Positions 44,330 through 52,893 of a stretch of DNA of 64,000 nt are shown piece after piece. The stretch covers positions 744,001-808,000 of the forward strand of contig NZ_CP084560.1 in the NCBI RefSeq assembly GCF_021789175.1, read 5' to 3'. The notes below the pieces were generated by a model that was given only the letters and a program-made list of their open reading frames with translations, was not told the DNA's origin and did no database searches. How positions within the stretch are numbered: position 1 is the first letter of the stretch; the number at the start of each line of letters is the position of its first letter. The stretch is from Arthrobacter sp. FW306-2-2C-D06B (lineage in GTDB: Bacteria > Actinomycetota > Actinomycetes > Actinomycetales > Micrococcaceae). A program made the position numbers and the translations under genes.

Positions 44330-45922
44330 ATGAAGAATTCGCGTTTATTGCTCGGCTGGGTTGCAGCCGCGGCAGCTGTGTCGCTTACCGGATGCGGGGG
44401 AGCCACTCCCACCGCGGCCGTGGCCAAGCCGGAGTCGGTCGTCATCGCAGTCGGCGCCCTCCCCGACAGTCTCACCCCGGCCCCGTGGGGCGGTAGTGCA
44501 TCGCATGTGGTGCTCAGCGGCCTCGGTTCCCAGTTGCTGGAGTACAAAACCGGCGCGAGCGATGACCAATCATGCTCGACGCCGTCTACCGCGGTCACCG
44601 GTCGGCTTGCCGAAAGCGCGGTAGCCGCACCAGACGGCAAGGGGGTCATCGTCAAGCTGCGGAAGCTGACAAGCCAGTTTGGAAACACCCTCTCGGCCGA
44701 GGACGTGAAATGGAGCCTGGCGATCGGCATGGTGCGGCAGCCTGTCATGAAGGGCACGCTCAAGAGCAGCGGATTCAACGTGGACAACCTCGTCACCGTG
44801 ATCGATGACCGCACTGTTGAACTCAACACCTTGGGGATGACGTCATACACGCTCGAGTCACTGCAGAACAATCTCTTCTACATCCACGACAGCAAAGAAG
44901 CGAAGCTTCACGTCACGCCGGATGACCCCACGGCCAACAAGTGGCTCTCGAAGAACCTGGCCGACTACAGCGGTTGGAAGCTCGAGGAGTTCACTCCCGG
45001 CACGTCCCTTACGGTGACCGCGGACCCGAACTGGGGAGGCGATCGAGGCTCGGTAAAGCGGGTTGTGGTCAAGGCCGTTCCCGACACTGCCACCCGGACC
45101 CAGTTGGTGAAGACCGGCGAGGCCCAGATTGCCAACGGCTTCGAATATGACAAATACAGCTCCATGACCGGTGTCAGTGGGGTCAGCGTCCTCAAGTGCA
45201 CCAGCCAGACCCGCGACACCATGATGTTCAACACGAAGACCGGTCCTTTGGCAGATGAGAAGGTCCGCCAGGCAGTTTCCATGGCGATTGACCGGGCCGC
45301 CCTTGCCAAGGGCGCCTACGCCGGCCTCGCGGACCCTGCGGGCTCTATCTTCCCCACGGTGAAGGATTCGTCCACCTACAAATACGACCCTGACGGAGCC
45401 AAGAAGCTGCTGGCGCAGACCCAGTACGCGAACGGGTTCCCCTTGACGCTCAGCTACAGCGTGAGCCGCCCTGGCCCCGTCGCGAAGAGTTCAGCCGTCC
45501 TCATCCAATCCATGCTGGCGAAGGTGGGTATCACGGTGCAGCTGTTGAACGTGGCGAGCCCGACCGACTTCTCTTCAGCGCTCATCGACGGCCGCTTCCA
45601 AGCCGTCCTGTACTCCGAGCCGATTGTCATCGCCGACCCAGCCTTCTACACCTACGCGTTCTACTCCACCGGAGCTCCGAGCAACAGCACCGGATGGTCC
45701 AATCCTGAATTCGATGCCACTCGGACCCAGCTGGCGGCCACCCCGAGCACGAACACGGACCAGCGGGCGGCCCTGCTCAAGAAGATGGCTGGATTGGTGG
45801 ACCAGGGAGCCCCGATTCTCTCCTTGGTGCAGGTCCGCAACTTGATCGTCAAGCAGGACACCCTGACGGGTGCGGTACCGCTCACCAACGACCAGGTCTA
45901 TTTCGCCGGTCTGGGCAAGTAG
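44330..45922 (+). CDS. ABC transporter substrate-binding lipoprotein (SBP_bac_5, DppA-like)
   Basis: A 530-residue extracellular binding protein of the peptide/nickel family. Signal peptide with lipobox SLTGC. Family segments include ADEKVRQAVSMAIDRAALAKGAYAG and YDPDGAKKLLAQTQYANGFPL. It is the binding component for the importer encoded at 38880-42542, from which it is separated by the first MBL pair. It ends before the isochorismatase gene, with a 105-bp gap. Confidence 0.92.
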   Translation: MKNSRLLLGWVAAAAAVSLTGCGGATPTAAVAKPESVVIAVGALPDSLTPAPWGGSASHVVLSGLGSQLLEYKTGASDDQSCSTPSTAVTGRLAESAVAAPDGKGVIVKLRKLTSQFGNTLSAEDVKWSLAIGMVRQPVMKGTLKSSGFNVDNLVTVIDDRTVELNTLGMTSYTLESLQNNLFYIHDSKEAKLHVTPDDPTANKWLSKNLADYSGWKLEEFTPGTSLTVTADPNWGGDRGSVKRVVVKAVPDTATRTQLVKTGEAQIANGFEYDKYSSMTGVSGVSVLKCTSQTRDTMMFNTKTGPLADEKVRQAVSMAIDRAALAKGAYAGLADPAGSIFPTVKDSSTYKYDPDGAKKLLAQTQYANGFPLTLSYSVSRPGPVAKSSAVLIQSMLAKVGITVQLLNVASPTDFSSALIDGRFQAVLYSEPIVIADPAFYTYAFYSTGAPSNSTGWSNPEFDATRTQLAATPSTNTDQRAALLKKMAGLVDQGAPILSLVQVRNLIVKQDTLTGAVPLTNDQVYFAGLGK

Positions 45923-46027
45923 CAAACCCTGTGAAGCACATGGTTCTGGCCGGCGGGAAACCGTCGGCCAGAACTGACCCGACCCCAGATCCGCTTTGAC
46001 CCCGGATCCGCTTGAAGGAAGAAAGCC

Positions 46028-46702
46028 ATGATTGAAATCTGCGGCAAACCCGTCCGCGACACCCTCGAGGAACTGCTCGACCCCACCACCACCGCCTTGG
46101 TCGTCATCGACATGCAGGTAGGGGCTGTTTCGCACGGAGGCGCAATTGGGGATTCCGGGCATGACATGAGCATGATGCCGTCCGTTGTCGAAAAGTGTGG
46201 TCGCGCCATCGCCGCGGCCCGTGCCAACGGGGTGCCGGTTTTCCACATCCGCGTCGAGAACCTTCCCGACGGGGCAAGCTCGCCGGCGGCCTGGCTGCGT
46301 GCCCTGTACACCGCAGCGAACGGTCGCCCCATCGACCTCGGCAAGCTCAGTGCCAAAGGCGACCCCGCGACGGAGTTTTGCGAACCCTGCATGCCCGAAG
46401 ACGGGGAAGTCGTGATCACCAAGCGACGCCCCAGCGCCTTCATCGCGACGGAACTCGCCTTGCTGCTCCGCAGCCAAGGGATTGAATCGGTGGCCCTCGT
46501 GGGCGTTTCCACCGGTGGCTGTGTGGAAGCAACCCTGCGCGACGCCGTGCACAACGACTTCTACGCCGTGCTGTTCGAGGATGCTGTGGGAGCGTACGAC
46601 ACGGTGGTGCACGACGCCGCGTTGACCGTCATGCGGGCCCGGCACGACGTCTGCACGCTCGACGAAGCCATCGCGGTCTGGGAGACAGCCAGCGCCTCCT
46701 GA
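46028..46702 (+). CDS. Isochorismatase-family cysteine amidohydrolase
   Basis: A 224-residue cysteine hydrolase. The catalytic triad is visible: Asp28 in VVIDMQ, Lys132 in VITKRRPSAF, Cys165 in STGGCVEATLRDA. The cis-peptide-forming Gly-Gly precedes the Cys region. Relatives include N-carbamoylsarcosine amidase, ureidoacrylate amidohydrolase and nicotinamidase; an N-carbamoyl or amide substrate fits the cluster. The ATG follows GGAAGAAAG. It sits between the two MBL pairs. Confidence 0.9.
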   Translation: MIEICGKPVRDTLEELLDPTTTALVVIDMQVGAVSHGGAIGDSGHDMSMMPSVVEKCGRAIAAARANGVPVFHIRVENLPDGASSPAAWLRALYTAANGRPIDLGKLSAKGDPATEFCEPCMPEDGEVVITKRRPSAFIATELALLLRSQGIESVALVGVSTGGCVEATLRDAVHNDFYAVLFEDAVGAYDTVVHDAALTVMRARHDVCTLDEAIAVWETASAS

Positions 46703-46731
46703 ACCATCCGGATCCAAGGGAAGGAGCGAAA

Positions 46732-47457
46732 ATGGGCGGTTTGTTGAGCGGCCGGATCCACCGGCTCAGCGGCGACATCGAACTGGATGAGCGCGTGAGC
46801 TGGTGCCCGCCTGGCGTCCGGCGTACGCAAGCGGTGAACTGCTACTTGATCAAAGGGCCGTCCGGTTCAGTACTCGTGGACACCGGCATTCGCCTTCATC
46901 AGGACGACATCATCGAACGGCTTGACCGGGTGCTCTCACCCGGAGAGCCGCTATCCATTGTCCTCACCCGGACCGAAATGGAATGCTGCCTCAACATCCC
47001 GGCCATTGAGGAGCACTTCGCGGTTGGCTCGGTCTGGTACACAGGCGGAATCACGGTGCCTCGTTCGAAGGCCGAATCCAAGCGGATTGCCGTGGATCCG
47101 GGGACATCGAAGCGTGTGGAAGTGCTTGACGGCGTCGTCGTCGAACTCGTCTCACCGCTGCTCCGGCTCCTGCCGACGCTTTGGGTGTTCGATCCGGAAT
47201 CCGGCGGGCTGCTGACCTCCGATGCGTTTACCCACGGCGGGAGCGCCGGGCCTGAGACCCGCGAGGGACTCCGGAAATTCCGCTGGTTCACAGGGGCGGA
47301 TACCAGCCCGATCGCCCGGAACATCAGGGACATCTTCCGTGACCGCGATGTCCGCGCCATCGGTCCCGGCTATGGAGCTCCCTTTATTGGCATGGACAAG
47401 TGCCTTGAACAGGCAGGGGAGCTGGCGCGGGCAATTGAGGAAATGGGTATCCAGTGA
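46732..47457 (+). CDS. Flavodiiron-like metallo-beta-lactamase homologue lacking metal ligands (pair B, member 1)
   Basis: A 241-residue paralogue of the 42607 gene. RVSWCPPGVRRTQAVNCYLI and SVLVDTGI match it. The metal motif is T79-R80-T81-E82-M83-E84-C85, so Asp is also changed to Glu. SPLLRLLPTLW and LLTSDAFTHGG correspond to the paralogue. The terminal His is Tyr (GPGYGAP). The metal site is therefore lost. The ATG follows AAGGAG. The downstream partner starts at a GTG overlapping its stop, which again indicates tight coupling. Confidence 0.72.
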   Translation: MGGLLSGRIHRLSGDIELDERVSWCPPGVRRTQAVNCYLIKGPSGSVLVDTGIRLHQDDIIERLDRVLSPGEPLSIVLTRTEMECCLNIPAIEEHFAVGSVWYTGGITVPRSKAESKRIAVDPGTSKRVEVLDGVVVELVSPLLRLLPTLWVFDPESGGLLTSDAFTHGGSAGPETREGLRKFRWFTGADTSPIARNIRDIFRDRDVRAIGPGYGAPFIGMDKCLEQAGELARAIEEMGIQ

Positions 47458-48287
47458 GTGAGGGTCCAGTGAAGCACGATGCAGTCGAACTCCGATGGCT
47501 TGCCGAAGGAACCTACTGGTTGGGTGGCTGCCTGTCGGCCAACGCCCAGGGGCAGGAAGTCCACTATCACGTCTCCTCCTATCTGCTGGTGGGATCCAAA
47601 GCGACGCTCTTGGTAGACACAGGGGATCCGGCTCACCGCGCCCTCCTTCTCGCCCAGCTGGAATTGGTTCTCGGTGAACGCCCCTTGGATTATGTCTTCC
47701 CGACCCATCCAGAGATCCCGCACGCCGGGAACCTGCCCGCCCTGCTGGACAAGTACCCCGGGGCGATCGTGGTGGGGGACGTCCGTGATTACCACCTGCA
47801 TTTCCCCGAATACCGCTCCAGGTTCAGGACCCAGGCGGCCGGAAGCCGGATCGACCTCGGCGATCGGGAGTTCCGATTCCTTCCGGCCTTGATCCGGGAC
47901 CTGGAGAACACGCTGTGGGGCCACGACGACGGAGCCCGGATGATGTTTGTTTCGGACGGCTTCTCCTTCATCCACGATGTTCCCGCAGCGGGCGGGGCAG
48001 CAGAGGACGACGACGAACCCGTCCACCTTCCCGGCCAATGCCGCTTGTTGTCCGGCGAGATGCCGCAACCTCCCACCGTGGAGCAAGCGGCGTATGGCAC
48101 CGGCCGGGCTCTTTACTGGACGAAGTTCGTGGACGTCAGCGATGCCTTCGACGGCATTGAAGCGCTACTGGACACGCTTCCCACGAAGCTGATCGGCCCG
48201 GCCCACGGCAACGTGATTGACGACGTCGACGGGATGCTCAGGACGTCACTGGCCGCGCACAGGAAGGTCTACGCGGAAGGCCACTGA
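47454..48287 (+). CDS. Flavodiiron-like metallo-beta-lactamase-fold protein (pair B, member 2)
   Basis: A 277-residue paralogue of the 43442 gene. SYLLVGSKATLLVDTGDP and PTHPEIPHAGN carry His85, Glu87 and His90, again with Pro in place of the ligand Asp. RDLENTLWG, VSDGFSFIHDV and the closing GPAHGNVIDD match pair A. The GTG start overlaps the previous stop; a second GTG at 47469 is possible. Conservation of the same odd motif in both copies argues for retained function. Confidence 0.78.
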   Translation: MSEGPVKHDAVELRWLAEGTYWLGGCLSANAQGQEVHYHVSSYLLVGSKATLLVDTGDPAHRALLLAQLELVLGERPLDYVFPTHPEIPHAGNLPALLDKYPGAIVVGDVRDYHLHFPEYRSRFRTQAAGSRIDLGDREFRFLPALIRDLENTLWGHDDGARMMFVSDGFSFIHDVPAAGGAAEDDDEPVHLPGQCRLLSGEMPQPPTVEQAAYGTGRALYWTKFVDVSDAFDGIEALLDTLPTKLIGPAHGNVIDDVDGMLRTSLAAHRKVYAEGH

Positions 48288-48305
48288 TTGTATAGTGAAG
48301 TTTGA

Positions 48306-48319
48306 TTCAATATAATGAA
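48306..48319. promoter_or_regulatory. Island operator motif upstream of PuuE-like gene
   Basis: TTCAATATAATGAA is a near-perfect dyad (TTCAAT / AATGAA) following a TATAGTGAAG element at 48291-48300. It lies between pair B and the PuuE-like gene. Shared with four other promoter regions of the island. Confidence 0.5.
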
Positions 48320-48373
48320 TTTGAGATGCAGCGCTTCGATTTGAGAGCGCGGCGAACGGCAAGGAGTGAGTCA

Positions 48374-49297
48374 ATGCGAGACCTCATTGGATACGGGGAA
48401 AATCCCCCGGTCGTGACGTGGCCGAATGGTGCCAAGGTGGCCATCTCCATGGTCATCAATTACGAGGAAGGCGCGGAGAGCTCGATAGAAGCCGGTGACG
48501 AAAGCGATGAAGACGTCACGATTTTCGGTGGCTGGTCTTCGGATCCGGGCCGGCGGAGCCTGATGAAGGAATCCTTCTTCGAGTACGGCAGCAGGGTAGG
48601 CATCTGGCGCTTTTTGGCTTTGCTCCGGGACTACGGCGTGCCCGCGACATTCATGGCTTGCGGTGTCGCCCTGGAACGGAACCCCGAAGCCGCCCATGCG
48701 ATCGTTCGCGATGGACACGAGATTTGCGCGCACGGCTACAAATGGCGGGGAACCGTCGGAATGACTCCGGCCGAAGAACTGGCCGAAATCCGCGCCTGCG
48801 TCGCGGCGATCGAGGGAGTCTCGGGTGTCCGGCCTGTGGGTTGGTACGTCCGCGAAGGAATCACGGAGAACACCCGCGCGATCCTCAAGGGTGAGGGCTT
48901 TCTGTATGACTCCAATTCCTATGCCGACGACCTGCCGTATTTCGTGTCCGCCGGAGAATCCCGCCACCTTGTGGTCCCTTACTCGGGCGACACCAACGAC
49001 GCGAGGTTCTGGGGCCCGGGAAGCCTCGGGACAGCAGATGACTTCTTCAATGTACTGAAGGACAGCCTCGACTGCCTTCTGATCGAAGGGGAAACCGTAC
49101 CCAGGATGATGTCCGTAGGAGTGCACTTGCGCATCGGCGGGCGGCCCAGCGTCGCCTTGGGAGTCAGGCGCTTCCTTGAGTATGCCCTCTCCCGGAATGA
49201 CGTCTGGTTCGCCACAAGGGAGGAAATTGCCCGGTGGTGGATCGCCAACCCGCCTGCTGCCGGCCAGCTCGAAGCAGCGTACGAAGGCCGCGTGTGA
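48374..49297 (+). CDS. PuuE-like polysaccharide deacetylase-family hydrolase
   Basis: A 307-residue NodB-fold protein of the allantoinase PuuE type: DLIGYGENPPVVTWPNGAKVAISMVINYEEGAE at the N-terminus, FFEYGSRVGIWRFLALLRDYGVPATF, and VRDGHEICAHGYKW carrying the His pair. These proteins hydrolyse C-N bonds in ureides or related cyclic amides rather than polysaccharide. The ATG at 48374 follows AAGGAG; the frame is open upstream to 48302. A paralogue lies at 51926-52873. Confidence 0.87.
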   Translation: MRDLIGYGENPPVVTWPNGAKVAISMVINYEEGAESSIEAGDESDEDVTIFGGWSSDPGRRSLMKESFFEYGSRVGIWRFLALLRDYGVPATFMACGVALERNPEAAHAIVRDGHEICAHGYKWRGTVGMTPAEELAEIRACVAAIEGVSGVRPVGWYVREGITENTRAILKGEGFLYDSNSYADDLPYFVSAGESRHLVVPYSGDTNDARFWGPGSLGTADDFFNVLKDSLDCLLIEGETVPRMMSVGVHLRIGGRPSVALGVRRFLEYALSRNDVWFATREEIARWWIANPPAAGQLEAAYEGRV

Positions 49298-49326
49298 CCA
49301 CGTCAATGCCGGGAGGAAGGACTCCG

Positions 49327-49728
49327 ATGGCCACGGATATTTCGCGGTTGGTCCACAACGTCAACGAACAGGGCTTCACGGCGCTGGAGAAGACTGGACT
49401 TCTTGGACAGCAGGACCAAGGCCTCGTCTCCACGCTCATCTCGCGTGACCTGAGCGGATCCGACGACCTATGCGTCAGTTGGGGCCGGATCCTCCCTGGA
49501 CAACATCACCTATGCCATCACCATCCCGATGCCTCCGAGTTCTACGTTGTCATTTCGGGTGCGCCCCTCGTCCATTTGGGCGACACCGAGTACCGGGCCA
49601 AGCCTGGGGACGGCATCTACATTCCCCGGGGCACCACCCATGGCATCACCAACGACGGCGACGAAGACGTCAACTTGGTTGTCGGCGTCAGCAAGCCCGC
49701 CGACTGGCAGTTCGTGGCGGACGAGTGA
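49327..49728 (+). CDS. Single-domain cupin
   Basis: A 133-residue cupin. Metal motifs: GQHHLCHHHPDASEFYVVISG (motif 1, several His and a Glu) and PGDGIYIPRGTTHGI (motif 2). It may bind a metal and isomerise, decarboxylate or dioxygenate an intermediate, or act as a sensor. The ATG at 49327 follows GGGAGGAAGG. Its stop overlaps the next ATG (TGATG), coupling it to the aldolase. Confidence 0.85.
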   Translation: MATDISRLVHNVNEQGFTALEKTGLLGQQDQGLVSTLISRDLSGSDDLCVSWGRILPGQHHLCHHHPDASEFYVVISGAPLVHLGDTEYRAKPGDGIYIPRGTTHGITNDGDEDVNLVVGVSKPADWQFVADE

Positions 49729-50471
49729 TGGCGACGTCGTCGCTGGTCCGGCAGGTCGGACTCATCACGGCCGAGCCGACCCCCTCCCTGTTGTCCGTGG
49801 TTGCCTACCGAAACCTGGATTTCGTGGTCCTCGACGCAGAGCAGACAACGCTGACGCTGCAGCAATGCGCCGATGCGGTGCAGCGGCTGTCAGGCGCCAA
49901 TACCCGGGTCGCCGTCCGTGTCCCTGAACTTGATGACATGACATTGGTAGCGTTCGCCAACACCGGCGTGGACGAGATTGTGCTCCCCAGGGTGCGGCAT
50001 CCGAAAGAACTTGAACGTGCCTACCGGGCGACGCGGTTCGGCCCCCTTGGGTTCCGCCCGAAACAGGCTTCGTTCGCGTCGGCGTTCGGAGCGGACTATT
50101 CGCTGGAGCCCCGGCTGACGGTCCTATTTGAGACGGTGGAAGCGGTCGACGCCGTCGAAGACTTCCTGGCGTTGGAGTGCTTCGACGGCGGCTGGGTGGG
50201 TCCCACGGACCTTGCTGGCGAACTGCTGAAACAGGGGAGGCCCGGAGCGGTCGCGCTCGAGGAATGCGTTCAGCGGGTCGTCGACGTCCTCGGCGCTGCC
50301 GGCCAAAGCGTGGGCCTTCCCGCAGCCAACATTGCCAGTGCCGGTGATGTCCATGCCCGGGGCGCCGATCGCGCCGCGGTGTACTGGGAGCGGGAGCTTG
50401 CCTCGATGATCGCGCACCTGGCTGCCGCCGCCGCTCCGGAGACGCGCGTGACGAGGTGTGACTCCCCGTGA
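49728..50471 (+). CDS. HpcH/HpaI-type aldolase/citrate lyase-family protein
   Basis: A 247-residue TIM-barrel aldolase of the HpcH/HpaI family. FVVLDAEQT, VRVPELDD, IVLPRVRHPKELERA, LFETVEAVDAVEDFLAL (metal Glu) and GGWVGPTDLAGEL (metal Asp) are present. It would cleave or form a pyruvate- or oxaloacetate-derived C-C bond late in the pathway. The usual catalytic His near the N-terminus is not obvious. It is coupled to the cupin. The XRE-cupin regulator follows after a 150-bp promoter region. Confidence 0.82.
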   Translation: MATSSLVRQVGLITAEPTPSLLSVVAYRNLDFVVLDAEQTTLTLQQCADAVQRLSGANTRVAVRVPELDDMTLVAFANTGVDEIVLPRVRHPKELERAYRATRFGPLGFRPKQASFASAFGADYSLEPRLTVLFETVEAVDAVEDFLALECFDGGWVGPTDLAGELLKQGRPGAVALEECVQRVVDVLGAAGQSVGLPAANIASAGDVHARGADRAAVYWERELASMIAHLAAAAAPETRVTRCDSP

Positions 50472-50560
50472 AAATGAACCGCGTGGTTCTTCTGCGGCGC
50501 TGCCGATGCTGGCATGCTGTGACGATGAAGTCAGGCTCGACGCCGGAGCATCCTGCCAGG

Positions 50561-50600
50561 ATTCTTCGTTTAGTTGACGATTCTTCGATATACTGATGAG
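50561..50600. promoter_or_regulatory. Promoter of XRE-cupin regulator with island motif
   Basis: ATTCTTCG occurs twice, 19 bp apart (50561 and 50580). The second copy runs into TTCGATATACTGAT (50584-50597). TATACT at 50589-50594 is a good -10. Autoregulation by the downstream regulator is inferred. Confidence 0.5.
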
Positions 50601-50623
50601 TGCTGGAACACTGAGGAGCTGTA

Positions 50624-51241
50624 TTGGGAAGCACGGAAGTTGTTAAAGTCGACGACGATGACACTCTGCACCGCAACCTGTGGATCACCCATTTGGGCGC
50701 CATGCTCAAGGAACAGCGTGCCGGGCGATTCACTGTTGAGGAATTGGCGGACCGGGCCGGGGTGAGCGCCGGATTGATTAGCCAGATCGAGCGCGGCATC
50801 GGTAATCCGTCATTCGCCACGCTCCTTCGCCTGGCTAATTCCCTCGGTGTGCCGCTGGCGAGCATGTTTACCGACCCCAGCGAGACGCAGAACCACATGC
50901 TGGTGCGCCGGGCCGATCGCCGCCGCATTGAGATTCCTTCCCAGGGAATCGTCATGGAACTGATCGTGCCCGATGCGGACAGGAAGCTTGGGGTCATCAA
51001 CATGACCATCCCGGCGCATTTCGACGGCGCGGAGGTTCCGCATTCGCACGAAGGTGAGGAATGCGTCGTGGTCCAGACCGGCACGCTCGTGGCGAGTGTC
51101 GGCGGGCAGGAATTCACTTTGGGCGAGGGCGACAGCCTGACCTATGACGCCACGCTGCCGCATTGGTGGAGCAACCTCACGGACACCGCCGCAGTCATGG
51201 TGGCAATCTCGACGCCGCCGTCCCTGGGTAAATCCCATTGA
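50624..51241 (+). CDS. XRE-family regulator with C-terminal cupin domain
   Basis: A 205-residue regulator. The N-terminal helix-turn-helix (about residues 20-80) has FTVEELADRAGVSAGLISQIERGIGNPSFATLLRLANSL, and a C-terminal cupin (GAEVPHSHEGEECVVVQTG, FTLGEGDSLTYDATLPHWW) probably binds a metabolite. The TTG start at 50624 follows GAGGAG. The family controls catabolic genes such as putrescine or amino-acid use. It is the best candidate to bind the TTCRATA dyads across this island. Confidence 0.9.
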   Translation: MGSTEVVKVDDDDTLHRNLWITHLGAMLKEQRAGRFTVEELADRAGVSAGLISQIERGIGNPSFATLLRLANSLGVPLASMFTDPSETQNHMLVRRADRRRIEIPSQGIVMELIVPDADRKLGVINMTIPAHFDGAEVPHSHEGEECVVVQTGTLVASVGGQEFTLGEGDSLTYDATLPHWWSNLTDTAAVMVAISTPPSLGKSH

Positions 51242-51963
51242 CGAGCCGCCCGCCCGGCCCGTCGTCCCGCTTGGGAATGCTCGTGCCGTCGTCGAACTCC
51301 AACGCGGAGTCCCTGACGGCCGACATCCTGGCCGGATCGCCCGACGTCGGCGTCCACTACAGCCGCTTCCGGCTCCCGGCGGACCTCGATGACCGCATCG
51401 ACGCGACGGTTCTCGGCGACGCGCCGTTCCTGCTCGGCGATGCCGAGCTGGATGCCATCGCGTTCCACGGAACGTCGGGATCCTGGACCGGCCTCGGAGG
51501 CGACCGGGCACTCGCGGAATCATTGACTGAGGCCACCGGCGCGTCGGCCACCACCGCGTCCCTCGCGCTTGTTGCCGCCCTGGAGGCGCTCGACGCCGGC
51601 CGGGTCGCCGTCGTTTTCCCCGGCCCCCCGGGCATCATGGCACTTATTGAACATGAGTATGCGGCCAACGGCCTGGAAGTAGTCCGCTCCTCGGTGCCCG
51701 CGAGGTCAATGTCCAACCCGGAGATCTCGCGAATGTCCGGCGCGGATATCGGCGCGCTCATGAGGCCTGCCTTTGGCTCCGACATTGACGCGGTGGTCTG
51801 TATCGGGACGAACCTTCGCTCCGCGTATCTGGCGGCCGGGTTCGAATCCGAATTCGGCGTGCCCGTCGTCGACAGCGCAACAGCCACGCTGTGGCAACTC
51901 CTCCAACTGGCCGGAACCGCGCGCCCTATCCCTGGTTGGGGTGCGTTGCTCGCCGGCGCTTAG
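51238..51963 (+). CDS. Asp/Glu racemase/maleate isomerase-family protein lacking catalytic Cys
   Basis: A 241-residue member of the Asp/Glu racemase superfamily, closest in layout to maleate isomerase and arylmalonate decarboxylase (LVPSSNSNAESL at the N-terminus). The two catalytic Cys positions read FHGTSGS (Gly78) and CIGTNLRS (Gly190) where active enzymes have CTSxS and CTNLR. Racemisation by the two-Cys mechanism is excluded as seen. A Cys188 two residues before is nearby. The TTG overlaps the regulator stop. Its 3' end overlaps the convergent PuuE-like gene by 38 bp. Confidence 0.78.
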   Translation: MTSRPPGPSSRLGMLVPSSNSNAESLTADILAGSPDVGVHYSRFRLPADLDDRIDATVLGDAPFLLGDAELDAIAFHGTSGSWTGLGGDRALAESLTEATGASATTASLALVAALEALDAGRVAVVFPGPPGIMALIEHEYAANGLEVVRSSVPARSMSNPEISRMSGADIGALMRPAFGSDIDAVVCIGTNLRSAYLAAGFESEFGVPVVDSATATLWQLLQLAGTARPIPGWGALLAGA

Positions 51964-52873
51964 GGCTCGTATTCAGCAGCCAAGCCTCAACGATCTGCGA
52001 ACGAGTTGCGATCCACGCCGAATTCTTGCCCGCGTGGGACAAGAAGGTGTCCAGGGCGGCGGCGTAGGCAGGGCGGCCTATGAGGCGCGGGTGCAGGCCT
52101 ACGCTCATGACGGAGGGGCCGGGCCGGTTGTCAGTGAGCATCATGTCCAGCGTGCCGCACAATTGGCGGGCGAAAGCGGTTGCCGTGGGGAACTGCCTGA
52201 AGAGTCCGGAGTCGTTGGTGTCACCCGCGTAAGGCAAGACTGGCAACCCTGCTCCGTCCTTCCCTGCGTTGTCTATTCCGGTTCCAAAATGAGGCAAGTC
52301 ATCGTTGAAGCTATTGGACTCATAGATGAATCCAGTGGCGGCGAGAATGTCCCGCGTATCCGGGTTGAGTCCGTCGCGGGAGTACCAGCTCGTGGGCGGA
52401 ACGCCGGTGCTCCTGGCGATGGAATCGCGGGACGCGGTAATAAGCGCGCGTTCCTCCTCGGGAGCGAGTCCGGCGTGGGTGTCCCAGTTGTAGCCGTGGT
52501 CGGCAATTTCGTGGCCATCCCTGACAAGCGCAGCCGCGATTTGGGCGTTTTGCTCGAGTGCCGTGGCGCAGCAGAAGGCAGTTGCCCTAACGTCGTGGCG
52601 CCTCAGGGTGCGCAGCACCCGCCAGATGCCTGCCCTGGATCCGTATTCGAAAGCCGATTCCAGTGTGAGATTCCGGGCGGTGGGGTGGGCCGGGTGCTTG
52701 ATCCAGTGGGCTCCAAGATCGTCCGCGGGGCCTCCGCGCGCGATGCTGCGCTCGGCTCCGTCTTCGACATTGATCACCAGGGACAAGGCGACGCGTGCGC
52801 CCCCGGGCCAGCGGAACTCCGAGGGGTGCTCGCCGTAGCCCACGAAATCCCGGGTGGTGGAAGGGACGGACAC
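51926..52873 (-). CDS. PuuE-like polysaccharide deacetylase-family hydrolase (second copy)
   Basis: A 315-residue NodB-fold protein, paralogue of the 48374 gene: DFVGYGEHPSEFRWPGGARVALSLVINVEDGAE, SAFEYGSRAGIWRVLRTLRRHDVRATAF, and VRDGHEIADHGYNW with the metal-type His. The GTG at 52873 follows AGGAGA by eight bases. A hydrolase for a ureide or cyclic amide is likely; the two copies may act on successive or stereoisomeric substrates. It is divergent from the amidohydrolase at 52942. Confidence 0.86.
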   Translation of the reverse strand: MSVPSTTRDFVGYGEHPSEFRWPGGARVALSLVINVEDGAERSIARGGPADDLGAHWIKHPAHPTARNLTLESAFEYGSRAGIWRVLRTLRRHDVRATAFCCATALEQNAQIAAALVRDGHEIADHGYNWDTHAGLAPEEERALITASRDSIARSTGVPPTSWYSRDGLNPDTRDILAATGFIYESNSFNDDLPHFGTGIDNAGKDGAGLPVLPYAGDTNDSGLFRQFPTATAFARQLCGTLDMMLTDNRPGPSVMSVGLHPRLIGRPAYAAALDTFLSHAGKNSAWIATRSQIVEAWLLNTSPKRRRATHPNQG

Positions 52874-52893
52874 AGTGGAATCTCCTCTGTGGT

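Noticed and set aside
45575..46717. 380-residue reverse-strand open frame
   Set aside because: Spans the end of the binding protein and the isochorismatase gene in antisense; no motif.
49765..51117. 450-residue reverse-strand open frame
   Set aside because: It shadows the HpcH aldolase and XRE-cupin genes, which have clear motifs; the frame is Pro/Arg/Ser-rich.
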